A stretch of DNA of 64,000 nucleotides from Muscardinus avellanarius (lineage: Eukaryota > Chordata > Mammalia > Rodentia > Gliridae), in assembly GCA_963383645.1 (NCBI GenBank), contig OY726571.1, forward strand, positions 17,921,376-17,985,375, written 5' to 3'. The position numbers and the translations under genes were made by a program. The notes beneath the pieces are model-generated. The model had not been told where the DNA came from. It saw nothing but the letters and a program-made list of their open reading frames with translations, and did no database searches. Every line of letters begins with the position of its first letter. Position 1 is the first letter of the stretch. Below are positions 52,716-64,000 of this stretch, piece after piece.

Positions 52716-53231
52716 ATGAAAAGACTCAGTGTCTTAAGATATCACCTAACATCACTGAGCCTTCCAAATAGTGTTACATATTCGAGAAATAAATATTCAT
52801 TGCCCTTTATATGGTCACTTAAAACATTGATGAAAATAGTAAAATATGAATTAGCCAAGGGAAAGAGCACTTCCAAAAAAAGTTTTGCAAATTGCATGTG
52901 AAATTGTTCAATTTTAAAAATCTGAACTATGCTGGACTTTAAAGTGCAAGATTTATTAGTATTGCTATTTGTACTAAAAAATGCCTTCCATGTATGTTTG
53001 AAGAGCTCTATTAGGTATAGAAATCTTAAGGGGCTCAATTTAGAAGAATCAAATTTAGTCACTATCAGTTTAATTGTTATGGTTGTAAAATCAGCTCAGC
53101 AGCTGAAATTAACCAATCTAGCAATGGCAAGGATGAATTCTATATGTAAATGTGGTATTAAAATAGACCGTCATATTCTTCAAAAAAAAATAGTGTGGCA
53201 AGATCTTAAGCAATCCAAATGTTGGACTTAA
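52716..53231 (+). other. Interrupted open frame, origin unknown
   Basis: One reading phase stays mostly open for 172 codons, broken by stops at 52899-52901 and about 52923. The second part (52929-53231) begins 'MLDFKVQDLLVL' and contains 'KCGIKIDRHILQKKIVWQDL'. I do not recognise the sequence. No poly(A) tail or TSD marks it as a processed pseudogene, and a minus-strand frame is equally open. It may be chance in AT-rich DNA. Confidence 0.2.
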
Positions 53232-53234
53232 TTT

Positions 53235-53400
53235 ATAACATTAGCTCTCCCAGGTCTTCAGCTTGCCAGCTGTAGATATTAGGACCTCGCAGCCTTCAAA
53301 AACATATCAACAAATTTCTTATAATAAATCATACATGTGTATCTCCTGTTGTTTCTGTATTTCTGGAGAATCATTACTAAAAAAATCCTTAAAGAGAATA
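53235..53400 (+). repeat. 3' fragment of the family seen at 9.5 and 47.1 kb
   Basis: 'aggtcttcagcttgccagct', 'gtagatattaggacctcgca', 'ttcttataataaatcataca' and 'gtatttctggagaatcatta' fit the distal part of the same old family. Confidence 0.5.
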
Positions 53401-54725
53401 TAAGTGAGAAGTTGAAGAGCCTCAAGGATATGATTGATCAAAGATGAGAAAACTGGGGAGAAATCATTATCAGGAGTTAGAGAAAAGGCTGACTATCGTT
53501 AATGGTAAGAAGTTCAGCGATGCTCTTACTTGTGATGGTTAAAGTAGCTACAAGTATTGTTGAACTAAGGGGCTATATAAGATAAGATACAATGGAGGAA
53601 AAAATTGAAAGAAAACTTAAGTTTTCAAACAAGGTGTAGAGGAAACTTGAAGGAGCTTGGGTTTGCTGGTTTTAAAAATAAAACTATTTCCCTTCTCCCA
53701 GTTTCTCCCAGAAGTAGGGTCTCAAATTTGGAAAATGCATCAGGGCACATATCAATTCCCTGTCCCTCAAGTAAACATCTCAGAGTTAAGGTGAAGTCAA
53801 GGAAATGACCAGACAAACCTTTTAGCAAAGGGCTTAAAAGGATTAGAAGTGGTGCCTCATAAAACCTTTCAAAGAGACAAGAGCCTTCGTAGCATCTCAA
53901 GAACACCCCTGGCAGCCCTCCTCCGTCAAAAAACACAAATTGTGAGAAGCTGAAGGGCCTGGAGCCCAGCAGCCTCACAGAAAACCAAAGTATAGACAAG
54001 TTTATCTCAAAGAGACTTGTGGGTATTAATTTTGTATAACGAAGTGGATCATAAGTTGAAATGCAGGAAGTCTATAAAATGTTCAATGAAACTGATCAGC
54101 TTCAACAGAAAGAGATAAAGTCAGTCCAAATGAAAAAGATTCTGTTGGACTTGCTACGGCTTTGTGTGCTAAGAAAACCTGAGTGGACATTTGAAATACA
54201 GGTCAGATCTCATGGAAAAGAAATTGCAAGTTAGGGTAGAGAAGAGTATGATGCCAAGACAGGATCACGAGCATCTCAAGACTGTGAGGGGAATGTAGGG
54301 GTAGTTCCTAGTTGAAGAACATGTGACATGTGCCCAAATAGTTTTCAGAATTTCTACCTATTGTGACTGATGGGTGTCCTTGTTTCTCTTCTTTTGAATA
54401 AGAGTCTCTATGGAACTTATCTAACATGTGAAGTATGTAGTCAACAGAAAACTTGCCTCTCCATTCCAAGGGCCCTCAGATTGGAAACTACTATAGCAGA
54501 ATGTACTCAAGAAGCTTCTCCTACAACTGTAAAGTTTAGATGACAAGCTACTGGCCTTGTAGTTGATGATACAATGAGGTGAGAGTTCAGAGGTGTTGGG
54601 AAGGGAATCAGCGTATTAAATTGAATGCAAAGGAAGAGATATGTGTGTGGCCATAGTGGGAACTGTGGTGGTTTTAAAATAAGAGCCCCCAAATTGTTTA
54701 ATACTACTTCCATTGAGAAAGAAAA
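53401..54725. other. Unassigned non-coding stretch
   Basis: No confident repeat. A short open plus-strand phase around 54060-54230 reads 'LLDLLRLCVLRKPEWTF' and similar, which looks weakly protein-like, but it is bounded by stops and I do not recognise it. Confidence 0.35.
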
Positions 54726-54728
54726 CCT

Positions 54729-54918
54729 TAAACAATGTCAGTTGGAATGTAAATTAGTGCAGCAATTATGGAAAACAGTATGGAAGCCCCTCCTTAAAAA
54801 CTGAAAATAAAACTATTATTTGACCCAACATTCTTACTCCTGGGTATTTATCCAGAGGAACTGAAAACAGCAGCTTGAATAAATACCTGTGTTCTCATTC
54901 TTATTGCAGCACTAAAAA
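54729..54918 (+). mobile_element. L1 ORF2 fragment with A-rich end
   Basis: 'ggaatgtaaattagtgcagc', 'ttatggaaaacagtatggaa', 'ctcctgggtatttatccaga' and 'ttcttattgcagcactaaaa' follow L1 ORF2. The following A run (about 54915-54926) begins right after 'gcagcacta', short of the real L1 3' end. Confidence 0.8.
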
Positions 54919-54929
54919 AAAAAAAATTG

Positions 54930-57900
54930 AGAGGCAGAGCCATCTGCGAAAATATGAGTGTTTTCACCAGCTAGCCACTGTCTCAATGCTGCTGAGGGAT
55001 CTCTGAAGTTAAGTTACAAAAGAAAAAGCAATTCAGCTTTTAATTGTTTTTGTTGTAAAACTCAGAGTTACAACCAGGATTCCCATGACTACCCGGGTGC
55101 ACCATGCTGTGAGATGGCAAAGACACAGCAGAGGTCACACGTGTGCTCTGGGGTTGGCATTCCTACTCTTCTTATCATCTCAATCTAGTTGTCCAATAGC
55201 TGAGTAGATGAGCTTTCAAAAGTGCCACCCTCCAGCATTTGGGCCACTCCCAGAGTCACAGATGTGATATCACAGCCACACACAGTTCAATATCCCACTG
55301 TTCAAATTTCTGACCTGCAGGATTCACGCACATTCTCAAAGAGGGGCTTTAACTCATTGAGTTTGGAGATAATTCATTACAATGGCAACTGGAATACTAT
55401 TTCATAGTGCAGCTGTGAGTTATCACAAAAGGCACGTACAGCAGTGCCTTCAATACAAAGTAAGTGATTGACAGTATTAGCTATATAATAATAAGGATTA
55501 GGGTATGTAAAATATTACATAATCATATAGATATAATATCACAATATTAATTTCATAAATGGGATCAATTTCTTAATTTGTTAATGTGTTAACTAAATGA
55601 AGTCAATTTCATATAGCATTAATTTTCATATAATTTAGTAATTCATTAACTTTTATGATATTTGAATATCAAATATGTAAATATTATTATTTTCAGGATG
55701 AAAGAAGAGTTGCATTAACCTCCAAAGGACATGCATTCAGTTAGCAAAGTTGTTAATGCTATTTTCCAGGAATATATAAATGGCTAATAGAATAAAAGGA
55801 GAAAACTTGATTAATATTCAACACTGACTCATCCATATTCAAGCTATGGAGCCAAGGATTAGAGGCACCTAGGATTTGAGACACTAGAGGAAAAACAACT
55901 TGAAGCACCAGAGGAAAAAATCAGTCACTTCCAATGTTGACTTCAAACAGATGCAGAGTGACTGTTCCCTGGACATCATCTATGGAGGTAACTAGTCCAT
56001 ATGAATCAAGTATCTCCTGTTCTGCTATCTCAATTTAAATTCAATGCAGCAGGTTTTTCTTAGGCATTTCTATTCTCCAAAAGTCATTTAATTGGTGCTA
56101 TAAGCATTGATATCCCCAAAGAATATCAAAAAAAAAAAGAAAAGAAAAAAAATTTCACAGAGAAATCCATGTAGAATTGAACCAGGGCAGTGCCTCTGGG
56201 AAATGCTCTAAGCTTCCCAATATAATAATGTCATCACTGTGCAGTTGAAGATCATTTTAAATCTGTTCTGCACAATAGTACTTTGTTAAGAAAGTTTTAT
56301 TGTGATTGAGAAAAATGAAAAAATTACCATTTTCTTCAGTACTTTAATATTCAGAAAATAATTTCATGCATATAAACTCTCTACAAACTTCTTGATACAG
56401 TATCATTGATTATTTTAGTCTTCTACAGCATGGTCTATTCTTTACAAAGCCCTAAAGAATTTGTAAAAATCAAAAGCCTTTCTACCATAAAATGAAGAGA
56501 AGTAAAAAGGATTATCACGATAATAGATTTATCCAAAACTCAAATCGAGAAGCTGTTTCATGAAGTGTTGAAAAATATGTCAAGAACACTTGGCAATATG
56601 TTTGTGTAAGGGAATTACAAGTTCTTGACTCTAGAAAATTCTTGGTTCAGTAACTATGAGAATGAACCTAAGTCAGCAAAAGAAAGCAATAAAGGTTAGA
56701 TTTCACTTATCTAAGGCAAGCATACATGGTGTGTTCAAGTAGAGGTCAGAGTGCTGGAAAACTTGAAATAGCAATGAGTAAGTCCTCTTATTATCATATG
56801 TTTTGTCATTAGGCTAATGGGAACACAATCTACGAGGCCATTTAACCTTAAACATTTATTTATCACAACGGAAAATATTAATCGAGCCATATTTACTAAC
56901 AATAATATAGTCAACATTGGAATGGTGTCTATTTTATCCCAGCAAATAGTCTTAGCACTTTAGAAATACTAACTCATTTTAATTCTCATAACTCCATGCA
57001 TTAATTAATTCTCAAATCGGTCACTATTTTGCATTTAAAGAAGTTGAGAAAGAGATGTTAAGTAACGTGGCAGAGTCCCACAGGTAGAATGCAATGTGTT
57101 GTTTTATCTGGGAAAATGTGCATTCATTGGGAGTGGATGGCTGAAGAGGCCCCACTGCAATTATCCCCTCTGCTTTTGTGATCCAGATTTACACAGTCTG
57201 ATATACGGAATAATCGAGGTGAGAATGAGAAGCTGACACCCAGCACTCATGAACACCCTGTCCTTTCCTTCAGTCTCTTTTTCCCCCTGAAAGAGCAAAG
57301 CCACATCACCTGCTCTCTCCTCCTGTCATGCCTCTTCCAACTATTTAATAGGGTTACAGAGACAGGGGAGAGAATGCGTATAGAATAGATGTCATTTTTC
57401 ATCCTCACCTGGAGGTTATGAAGGCTGCCCCAAGTGGCTCAGTCTGCCCTTACTGGGAATGAACTCGAGAAAGCAGCACTCAGGCTGTGATCCTACCCTT
57501 CAATGGGCCCTCGTGTGAGGGATTTTAAACCCATGTTGGCATTGTCTGCATCCCCTTTGTGCTATAAAGAATTGAGTTAAATGTTGGCTAATCAGCACAT
57601 TCTAAAAATCCTGATTAATAAAACATGCCTAGCTACACCTGCTCTTCCTATGTTTCAAGATTCTTCTATATCAAGAGCTTTGTCCAACCATCTTTCAAAC
57701 ACAATGACTACATGGAGTCTCATTAAATCAACAATGAATCCATAATGATTTTTTTTAAAGATTCATGCCAGGGAGGAGTTCTAAGAGTTACCTGCTTAGT
57801 TGAGGCCACAATTTAAAAAATACTGACCAGGGTGTGTCAGCAATTACTAATTGGTTTACATTTGATAGTCAGTAAAATGTGTTATTGAGTCTGATTAATG

Positions 57901-60535
57901 CAATTACCCACAACATCTGTTTTAAACAAGAAGAAATTAATGTGAGTTATACTAATGTCATTGCTGAAAGCAAACAATAATATGAAAATTTCCTGGATTT
58001 CATTATATAAACGTATTTTAACTCTATTCACATACTCAGTGGAATTCATTCTAAGCATATGGGACTCTAATACTCAATTTAGACTCAGGATAGTAGTTGG
58101 AAAAGGAGAATTATCCATTCTACCCCCTGGCATTCCCCTCTAGTGTCAGATTTGCACCTGCTAAAGATGCATTCCATTGGGTTAATACAGAGCATTAACC
58201 AGTATGCTCTGGTTAAATGTGCTCTTGGCACAGGCTATTCATAAATTATTATCTGTCGTGACTCTACCCATATTCTGGCTATTTCCAGTCCCAGAAGTCA
58301 CTGCACAGGTAACAAAGCAGGAATCTGTTGTAACTGCAGTTGGCAAAATAATTTAGGATCCTTCCTCTATGTTGTAAGTGACAAATACTCAACTAAATAA
58401 AAGAGGCATGAACAGTGAAGATCATATTGAATTGCTGGGCTGGAAGGCTGTTTGGCTTTGAACAAGGGTTGGTTTCAAGGAAGGAGTGGCTCTCCAGATG
58501 TTCCCCAACTTATTTGGCTTACTCTTCATTTTTAGGAAACAAATACTCAATATATCCAGGGAATCTACCTTCTTTAAGTGAATAAACAGAAATATGTAGT
58601 CAAAAATTTATTTTCTTTTTTTAATCTATATTTTGTTCCAGAACCCTACATGGGTAGTATCATTCACTTGGGGAATCTATGTGTCAGGATCACGCTGACC
58701 CTATTCTTCTCTTTTTCTCTTTTTGTTCTCCCTATTTCTCTGGTTCTCAGTCATCCCCAGAATCAGGATCTCTTGTGTTCTCAAATCTCCAACCATTTCC
58801 CACACAATAGTCTTCATACAATCCACCTGTAACTAGAAATCAAGTCTGTTCAACAAGTGTTCAGGAACAAGACACCTTTAAAACAAAACATTAAGGTTTC
58901 TATGTATGCCATTGATTCTGTTGGATTTTCATCTCCACTCCTGAACCAATTGTCATGACAGGGTATTTTGAATACTGATTGCTTTAAGATAATTCAGAGC
59001 TGATCCAAATCACATGGCTGAGAATGAGGAGTGCTGAACACGGACAGCAGGAGGAAAAAAATAAACAAGAGAAAGACGCTACATACCACAAACACTAGGA
59101 GCCTACCAGAGGCGAGTATTCACTTCTCAGTCCTATCTTTGTTGGGCCAAATATCCCTTTGAAGACAAACATAGCCTCTGTGTGTCCAGAGTACACATAA
59201 CTAGATGATTATTTCAAAAAAGCCAAGCCAAGCATTGTGACCAGATCTTGAGCCCCATTCCATATTTAACCTCATCTCACCCTTTGCTTCCACATTAATC
59301 AGATAAGGTATTTTACTTTAGTTAGTATGAGTTTGGTTATCAGTAAGGGAGCTTGTCCAGTATGTAATATGTCATGACAGCACTGGGTAAACTCATTCCT
59401 GGTATGGACAGCCTAAGGAAATAGCGATCTTTGCTCTTGAGGTTTGCAGAACTGAAAAGCATGTTGAGATTAAGCAATTGGGATCATATATATAAGTGTT
59501 ATTTGGCCACAGATCTCACCTGTGAGAAGGTACCTACCAGTCTGCGACAACCCATTTCCTATATACTCCTAAATCAACTTCCTAGAAAGATGTCTCTTGA
59601 GGACAATGTCCTCCATCTTTTTATCAACTGCACCATCCTAATAAAGTTTTTCTCTACCTCTGTCTTGCTTCACAACCAACAAGATTCTGTCATGCCACAA
59701 GCAGACCTTGCCTGTGTGTGGAAATAGGAAACACAGAAAAACATTTAAAAGGTTTTATTTTTTGAAAGGAGATCTAGAATAAATCTCCTAATTTTTTTCT
59801 AAAGAGGAAAAAGCTTGAGAGATGAAATAAATTGTTTAATTGAGGTTAAAAAGCTTTGGGGAAGCTAGGACTCCATTTCAGACCTGCTGAATCTCAGCCT
59901 AGTATCCTCCCAACTACAGTATTTTGCCCACAAATATTTAGCTTTACCTTACTTTCTAAATTTTAATGAAATGCATATTAGTTACATTCTATAAACTTTG
60001 TATTTCATCTCACCTTATGAGTCTCTGGCAAGCATAAGATAGCAAAACACTACCATTTAAAGGTAAGCAGATATGGGGCTTATATTTACTCTGAGGGAAT
60101 TATAATTTAGTGTCTCCAAGAAAAAAAAAAAACGAACAAAAAAAAACTAAATGCCTAAATGACAGGAAGGACAGAACAGAATGACAAGAAGGACCGAATG
60201 CCTTTGTTTTTGTCCCCAAATCACCACTAATTTGCTGTGGGACAGTTAACTATGTGTGACATTGGCAAGGTCTAAATTCTCTCTAAGCTTCAACTGTAGA
60301 ATTAAGATACAGAAATTCTAAGGAACTTTATGATTATGCCATTCTTTGTTTTTAAAAATTTTGTTTAAGAGATGTGAAAAGGTGAAGGGCCCTTAATAGT
60401 AAAGAAAAGACATAGGATTTGAAATCAGAATGGCCCCGACCCAATTTGCTGCTATAGCCTCATGATTAAATATCGTGTTTTGTTCTTTGGTAATGATTTT
60501 TCTTTCAATTAAAAAATGAGGATTAATAAATTTAT
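54930..60535. other. Repeat-poor, non-coding region
   Basis: In 5.6 kb I recognise no SINE, young L1 or LTR with confidence, unlike the rest of the window. A MIR/L2-like remnant may lie at 56960-57110 ('gcatttaaagaagttgagaa'), and a possible LTR at 59.4-59.73 kb is listed separately. Conspicuous TAAT-rich patches occur at 57.84-57.95 kb. No gene is evident; the 60-98-codon frames carry no known motif. Confidence 0.45.
59400..59730 (+). mobile_element. Possible old LTR
   Basis: A TATA-like 'catatatataagtgttatt' near 59485 and an AATAAA near 59640 ('catcctaataaagttttt'), about 150 bases apart and followed by a pyrimidine-rich U5-like text, give an LTR-like layout. No TG...CA ends or family were confirmed. 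Confidence 0.3.
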
Positions 60536-60539
60536 AATC

Positions 60540-60775
60540 ACCGAGCATGGTAGTGTACCCTTGTGACATCCGCATTGGGGAGGCTGAGACTGGAGGCTGA
60601 CATGGGAGGATCACAGTTTGTCGTCAGCCTCAGCTACTTAGTAATGCCCTTTGCCATTCAGTGAGACCCTATTTCAAAATAAAGAATAAAAAAATAGGGC
60701 TGGGGGTATAGCTCAGAGGTAGATCGCTCCTGTGTTCCATTCCTAGTACCACAAAATAAATAAATTAATTAATTA
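60540..60775 (+). mobile_element. Type I SINE, first of an adjacent pair
   Basis: Copy from 'accgagcatggtagtgtacc' to 'ttccattcctagtaccac', with a small insertion ('ggctgacatgggagg') in the left half and an (AAAT)/(TTAA) tail that served as target for the next SINE. Confidence 0.87.
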
Positions 60776-60777
60776 AA

Positions 60778-60982
60778 GCCGGGCGTGGTGGCGCACGCTT
60801 GTAATCCCCGCACTTGGGAGGCAGAGACAGGAGGATCACACAGGTTTGAAGCCAGCCTCAGCTACTTCGTGAGGCTCTCAGCAACTTAGTGAGACCCTGT
60901 TTCCAAAAATAGGTCTGGGAGTATAGCCCGGATGTAGAAAGCTTCTGGGTTCCACTCCCAGTACCACAAAAAAATTAATTAA
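60778..60982 (+). mobile_element. Intermediate-type SINE inserted at the preceding SINE's tail
   Basis: Copy from 'gccgggcgtggtggcgcacg' to 'gggttccactcccagtacc'. 'ttaattaatta' flanks it on both sides (about 60764-60775 and 60976-60986), which is both tail and probable TSD. The right half has 'aggtctgggagtatagcc' with 'cttctgggttccactcc', the intermediate form. Confidence 0.9.
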
Positions 60983-60989
60983 TTAATAA

Positions 60990-62940
60990 TCTACCCATTA
61001 TGTTCAAAATAAAAAAAGTATATAAAAAAGCTATACATTTGTTTTTAGTTCACAGACTGATGTTCATGAAGGGACTTTTACATAATAGATCTGCATCTAC
61101 TTAGAGAAAACAAAACAAACAAACAAAAAATGATGACTTATGGGCTATCATTAGAGTGGGAAGAAAGATATCCTAGGCAAAAGGGTAATGAATTTAACAT
61201 AATTTGAAAGACAGGATGGAAAATTTGAACTAGAGAAATATCACAATACAATGTAATGAAAAGTCAAAGAAAATGCATATAGAAACAAAGGGTGTTGTTG
61301 TTGTTTTTGTTTGTTGTCATTGTTGTTCTCCCTCCCCAAATCCTTCTAAGTCACAATTGTCATCTGTGATCAACCTGGGAATGAGGGATGATTGGGAAGA
61401 AAGGGCTCCTGGCCTCTTCACTCCTCTTCTCCTCCTCTCACCATCTCAGTAAGAAATGAGCTGATGGAGATTATACAGGTGGTAGCTGCAGCCTCAGTGT
61501 GAACCCAAGTGATTCTTTCTATTTGAAACACAGTGAGTCTCAGGAACATTTGCTTACTAATCCCAGAGAGTTATAAAGACAATGTCCTAGAGTTTGACTA
61601 AATACTAAAATTTATACAATCATTATAATTTTGGGATTTAGAGTAGAAAATTAAATTATCCCTCAAGGGCTAAAAATGTGATTAATAAAATCCATTCTTA
61701 TACAGAGAGACAGATGTCTTTTAGGCCCAAATCTTTAACATGAATTAATTAGAGCCTAATAAATGGTTTTAGCAAAGCTAAAAAGGAAAGAAAGAATAGA
61801 TTAATAGATGCAAAGCTACCCCCATTAGCAAAGAAGGCAAATGAGACTGAAAGGGGCTAAACTGTCAGTCTCAAACATTCAATGAGAGAAAAAGAAATCT
61901 GGAGTAATGAATCTCTTTAGAGCAGTAACTTCTCCTGTAGCTTTTCCATGGCCCTACTATTCCCAAGGTGTAGGTAAATGATCTCCCATCCAAGCCATTT
62001 TATTTCCCTCATGTATTCCATGCTCCCAAAGAGATTCTGGTTACTAATTTCCCTTCCAGAATTCTCTGGAGCTTGCTGTCAAGCCTTCCATCACTAATGT
62101 TATAAATTTCCAGGTATAAACTAGCAAATTTGGTCAATTGCATTATACTAGATCTACAACTTGTAATGGACCGTTATCTGTCTACTTTGTAAGAAACTGA
62201 AGTGGTTGTGGTAATCACACTGGTTGTGATAATAAAACCTGGCTGTGCCAATACAACCTTGTACATAGGATGCAAGTATGAGGCACTGTCTTTCACTTGT
62301 ACAAGCAATCTCTAGAGCTGGTACCTCTGGAAAATAAAATGTATCACTTCCCTCATCCACCATCCTAACTTGATCTAAACAGGATCAAGTTTGTTTGTTT
62401 GTTTGGTTGGTTTTGGTCTTTTGTGGGTGTATATTTCTAGGATTATTAACCAAATAGATAAATAATTAGAACATTATGCCAGGTAAAATATGTCAGGATG
62501 TATATTCATATTAAATTTAAAATTAGAATTATTATTATGCTAATTCTTAACCTGGTCATGAATTCTTTTTTATAATTTAAAAGTCTTTCAGATTTTAAAA
62601 GTAATTAATCAATCACTTTTATATTGTGTTTTTATATCCCACTCCTTTCCCCAATCAAGTCAATAAATTAGTTTATTCAAAACTTCCTATGTTTCTTGTA
62701 GAAGACAAATTAAATTGGCTTACACTTAAATTAAGAAATTCTTAATTCTGAAATTAGATAATTTGCTCATTGGGCATACAGATTCTTTAAATAACTTTAG
62801 AATAAGCCCAAAACATTAAATAAACTTAAAGGAATAAGTTTCTCATTTGTTCAACAATCAGGGAATGTCCTTTGCAGGGAATCGTCACTTAAACTTACAA
62901 AAAGCATTGTATAGTATTAAATATTTGTTGTGGTTTCTAA
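60990..62940. other. Unassigned AT-rich stretch
   Basis: No gene or clear mobile element. There are GTTT/GTTG runs at 61285-61330 and 62388-62412. A 69-codon minus frame (62154-62363) has no motif. Confidence 0.4.
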
Positions 62941-62949
62941 CACAGAGAC

Positions 62950-62964
62950 ATTTATTTATTTATT

Positions 62965-62996
<32 letters not shown>

Positions 62997-63020
62997 CATC
63001 ATCATCATCATTATTATTTT
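62950..63020. repeat. (TTTA)n(TTA)n(TCA)n compound microsatellite
   Basis: TTTA units, then ATT units, then ATC units, then ATT again. It is a compound simple-sequence repeat. Confidence 0.95.
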
Positions 63021-63329
63021 GTTTAATATGTCTACATTAAAAGCCATTTATCACTCTTTTCGTCTACTTAGTTTATCAAAAGAAGCAATTTAATTACCTA
63101 TAAGATTTAATAGTAGTATGTTTCAAATATGCTTTTAAAGAAAATACTTTCAACTTCACTCTCTAGAAAACCCCAAAATATTTGAAACTTACAATGTGCT
63201 GACATCCAGAACTGTATCCCTTTATAAACAATGTGTATGCTGGGAGTTTTTTTTCATTTTCATAACTAACCTAACTTTTTAAGAATGCTCACCAACTCCC
63301 ATTGTGAACTACTGCTAGCTGCTAGAGGC

Positions 63330-63865
63330 AGCTACTTTTAGGGACAAGCACCTATGTTTATTGATGAAAGGGGAAGCTCTGCTGCCCCTTTAAAAGACTC
63401 CTAATGGGCCTTAGAAGTTGTTCTGTTTGTTCATTGGTTTGTTTGTATGTTTCTAATGTTCTTCAGAGAAACTTAGAAGGAAGCGGCCAACATCAATGAC
63501 TCCCTCTGATTCTTTCTACAGAGATGACCTAGGTTAATTTTGCTAATTAAATGCCCAGGGGACATTTTTTATTTGAACATGTATCTGGAACTGAGATCTA
63601 GGACTGAGTTTGTGTGTGGTGGAGCAAGTGCTTACCCCTCTGCATGATGATAGGTCTTCCCTATGTGAATATGTAAACATTTCTCCAATAAAAGCCCCTT
63701 GCTTCCTTTGTTTAAGGTTAACACTACTTGACCACTGAGATCCAGTGCCCTCCTTACTTGCTTCACAAAATAAAACCTCTACACTCCTGTATCTCCTCGT
63801 CGTGTCTGTTGGCTTTTGGTTACCAACGGGAGATCACACTGGGTCCAGCCACAGCAATAAGAGTA
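63330..63865 (+). mobile_element. Possible solo LTR near the right edge
   Basis: Two AATAAA motifs (about 63688 and 63770) lie ahead of a C/T-rich, U5-like stretch ('ctcctgtatctcctcgtcgt') that ends near 'gggtccagccaca'. A TTTAAAA motif occurs at about 63390. The layout resembles a gamma-type ERV LTR, but no ends or TSD were found. Confidence 0.35.
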
Positions 63866-64000
63866 TTTCTTATTTTGGGAAGAGACAGTTGCTTAAATAT
63901 AGATATACCACCATAGGTTTGTGAGAATGTTTGATGATGTGGAATAGTACTAATATCTGAATAAAGACTGAGGCTGATTTTATTTTACGTAGAATTGATA

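Noticed and set aside
54060..54230. Short protein-like phase reading 'LLDLLRLCVLRKPEWTF'
   Set aside because: Bounded by stops within about 55 codons, with no recognised family; too little to call a pseudogene.

Overview
This is mammalian nuclear DNA that is AT-rich and very repeat-dense. I find no intact protein-coding gene, no rRNA gene and no tRNA gene. About thirty SINE copies share one architecture: a 7SL/B1-like left half, an A-rich linker and an ID (tRNA-like) right half. That B1-dID arrangement is known from the squirrel-related rodents (squirrels, mountain beaver, dormice), so the host is probably a sciuromorph rodent. I cannot name the species from the sequence alone. Mammal-wide fossils (MIR, L2, MaLR LTRs, old L1, a hAT-like DNA transposon) fill much of the rest. 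The window is best read as intergenic or intronic sequence.

Layout. 1-15 kb: AT-rich sequence with SINEs, MaLR-type LTRs, antisense L1 pieces and microsatellites. 15.8-18.2 kb: a GC-rich, 2.43-kb composite retroelement. It sits inside a MIR, has an 11-bp target-site duplication (TSD) and an A-rich tail, and contains two unrelated tandem-repeat arrays around a block with AAGATGGC motifs. It resembles the primate SVA in design, but its parts are different. 18.5-20.3 kb: a cluster of six SINEs. 20-36 kb: L1, MaLR, MIR, L2 and hAT fossils, plus long microsatellites, including a polypyrimidine tract of about 200 bp. 36.55-41.75 kb: an endogenous retrovirus on the minus strand that appears to be an L1-style retrocopy of viral RNA, running from R to R with a poly(A) tail. 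It is inserted in an L2 and lacks complete LTRs. 42-55 kb: MaLR LTR, SINEs (one nested in another) and L1 ORF2 fragments. 55-60.5 kb: a stretch with few recognisable repeats. 60.5-64 kb: two adjacent SINEs and a possible LTR near the right edge.

How the parts relate. The two large insertions each split an older repeat. Removing the insert and one TSD copy rejoins the MIR (at 15.8 kb) or the L2 (at 36.55 kb). That gives independent support for the insertion boundaries and for the L1-type mechanism. All open frames of 60-160 codons that I checked are chance frames, antisense SINE/LTR sequence, or decayed retroelement frames; the only viral coding remnant recognised is a broken gag-like frame at 39.2-40.0 kb. 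Family names for old repeats come from recalled consensus patterns, not from a search, and repeat boundaries are approximate unless a TSD is stated.
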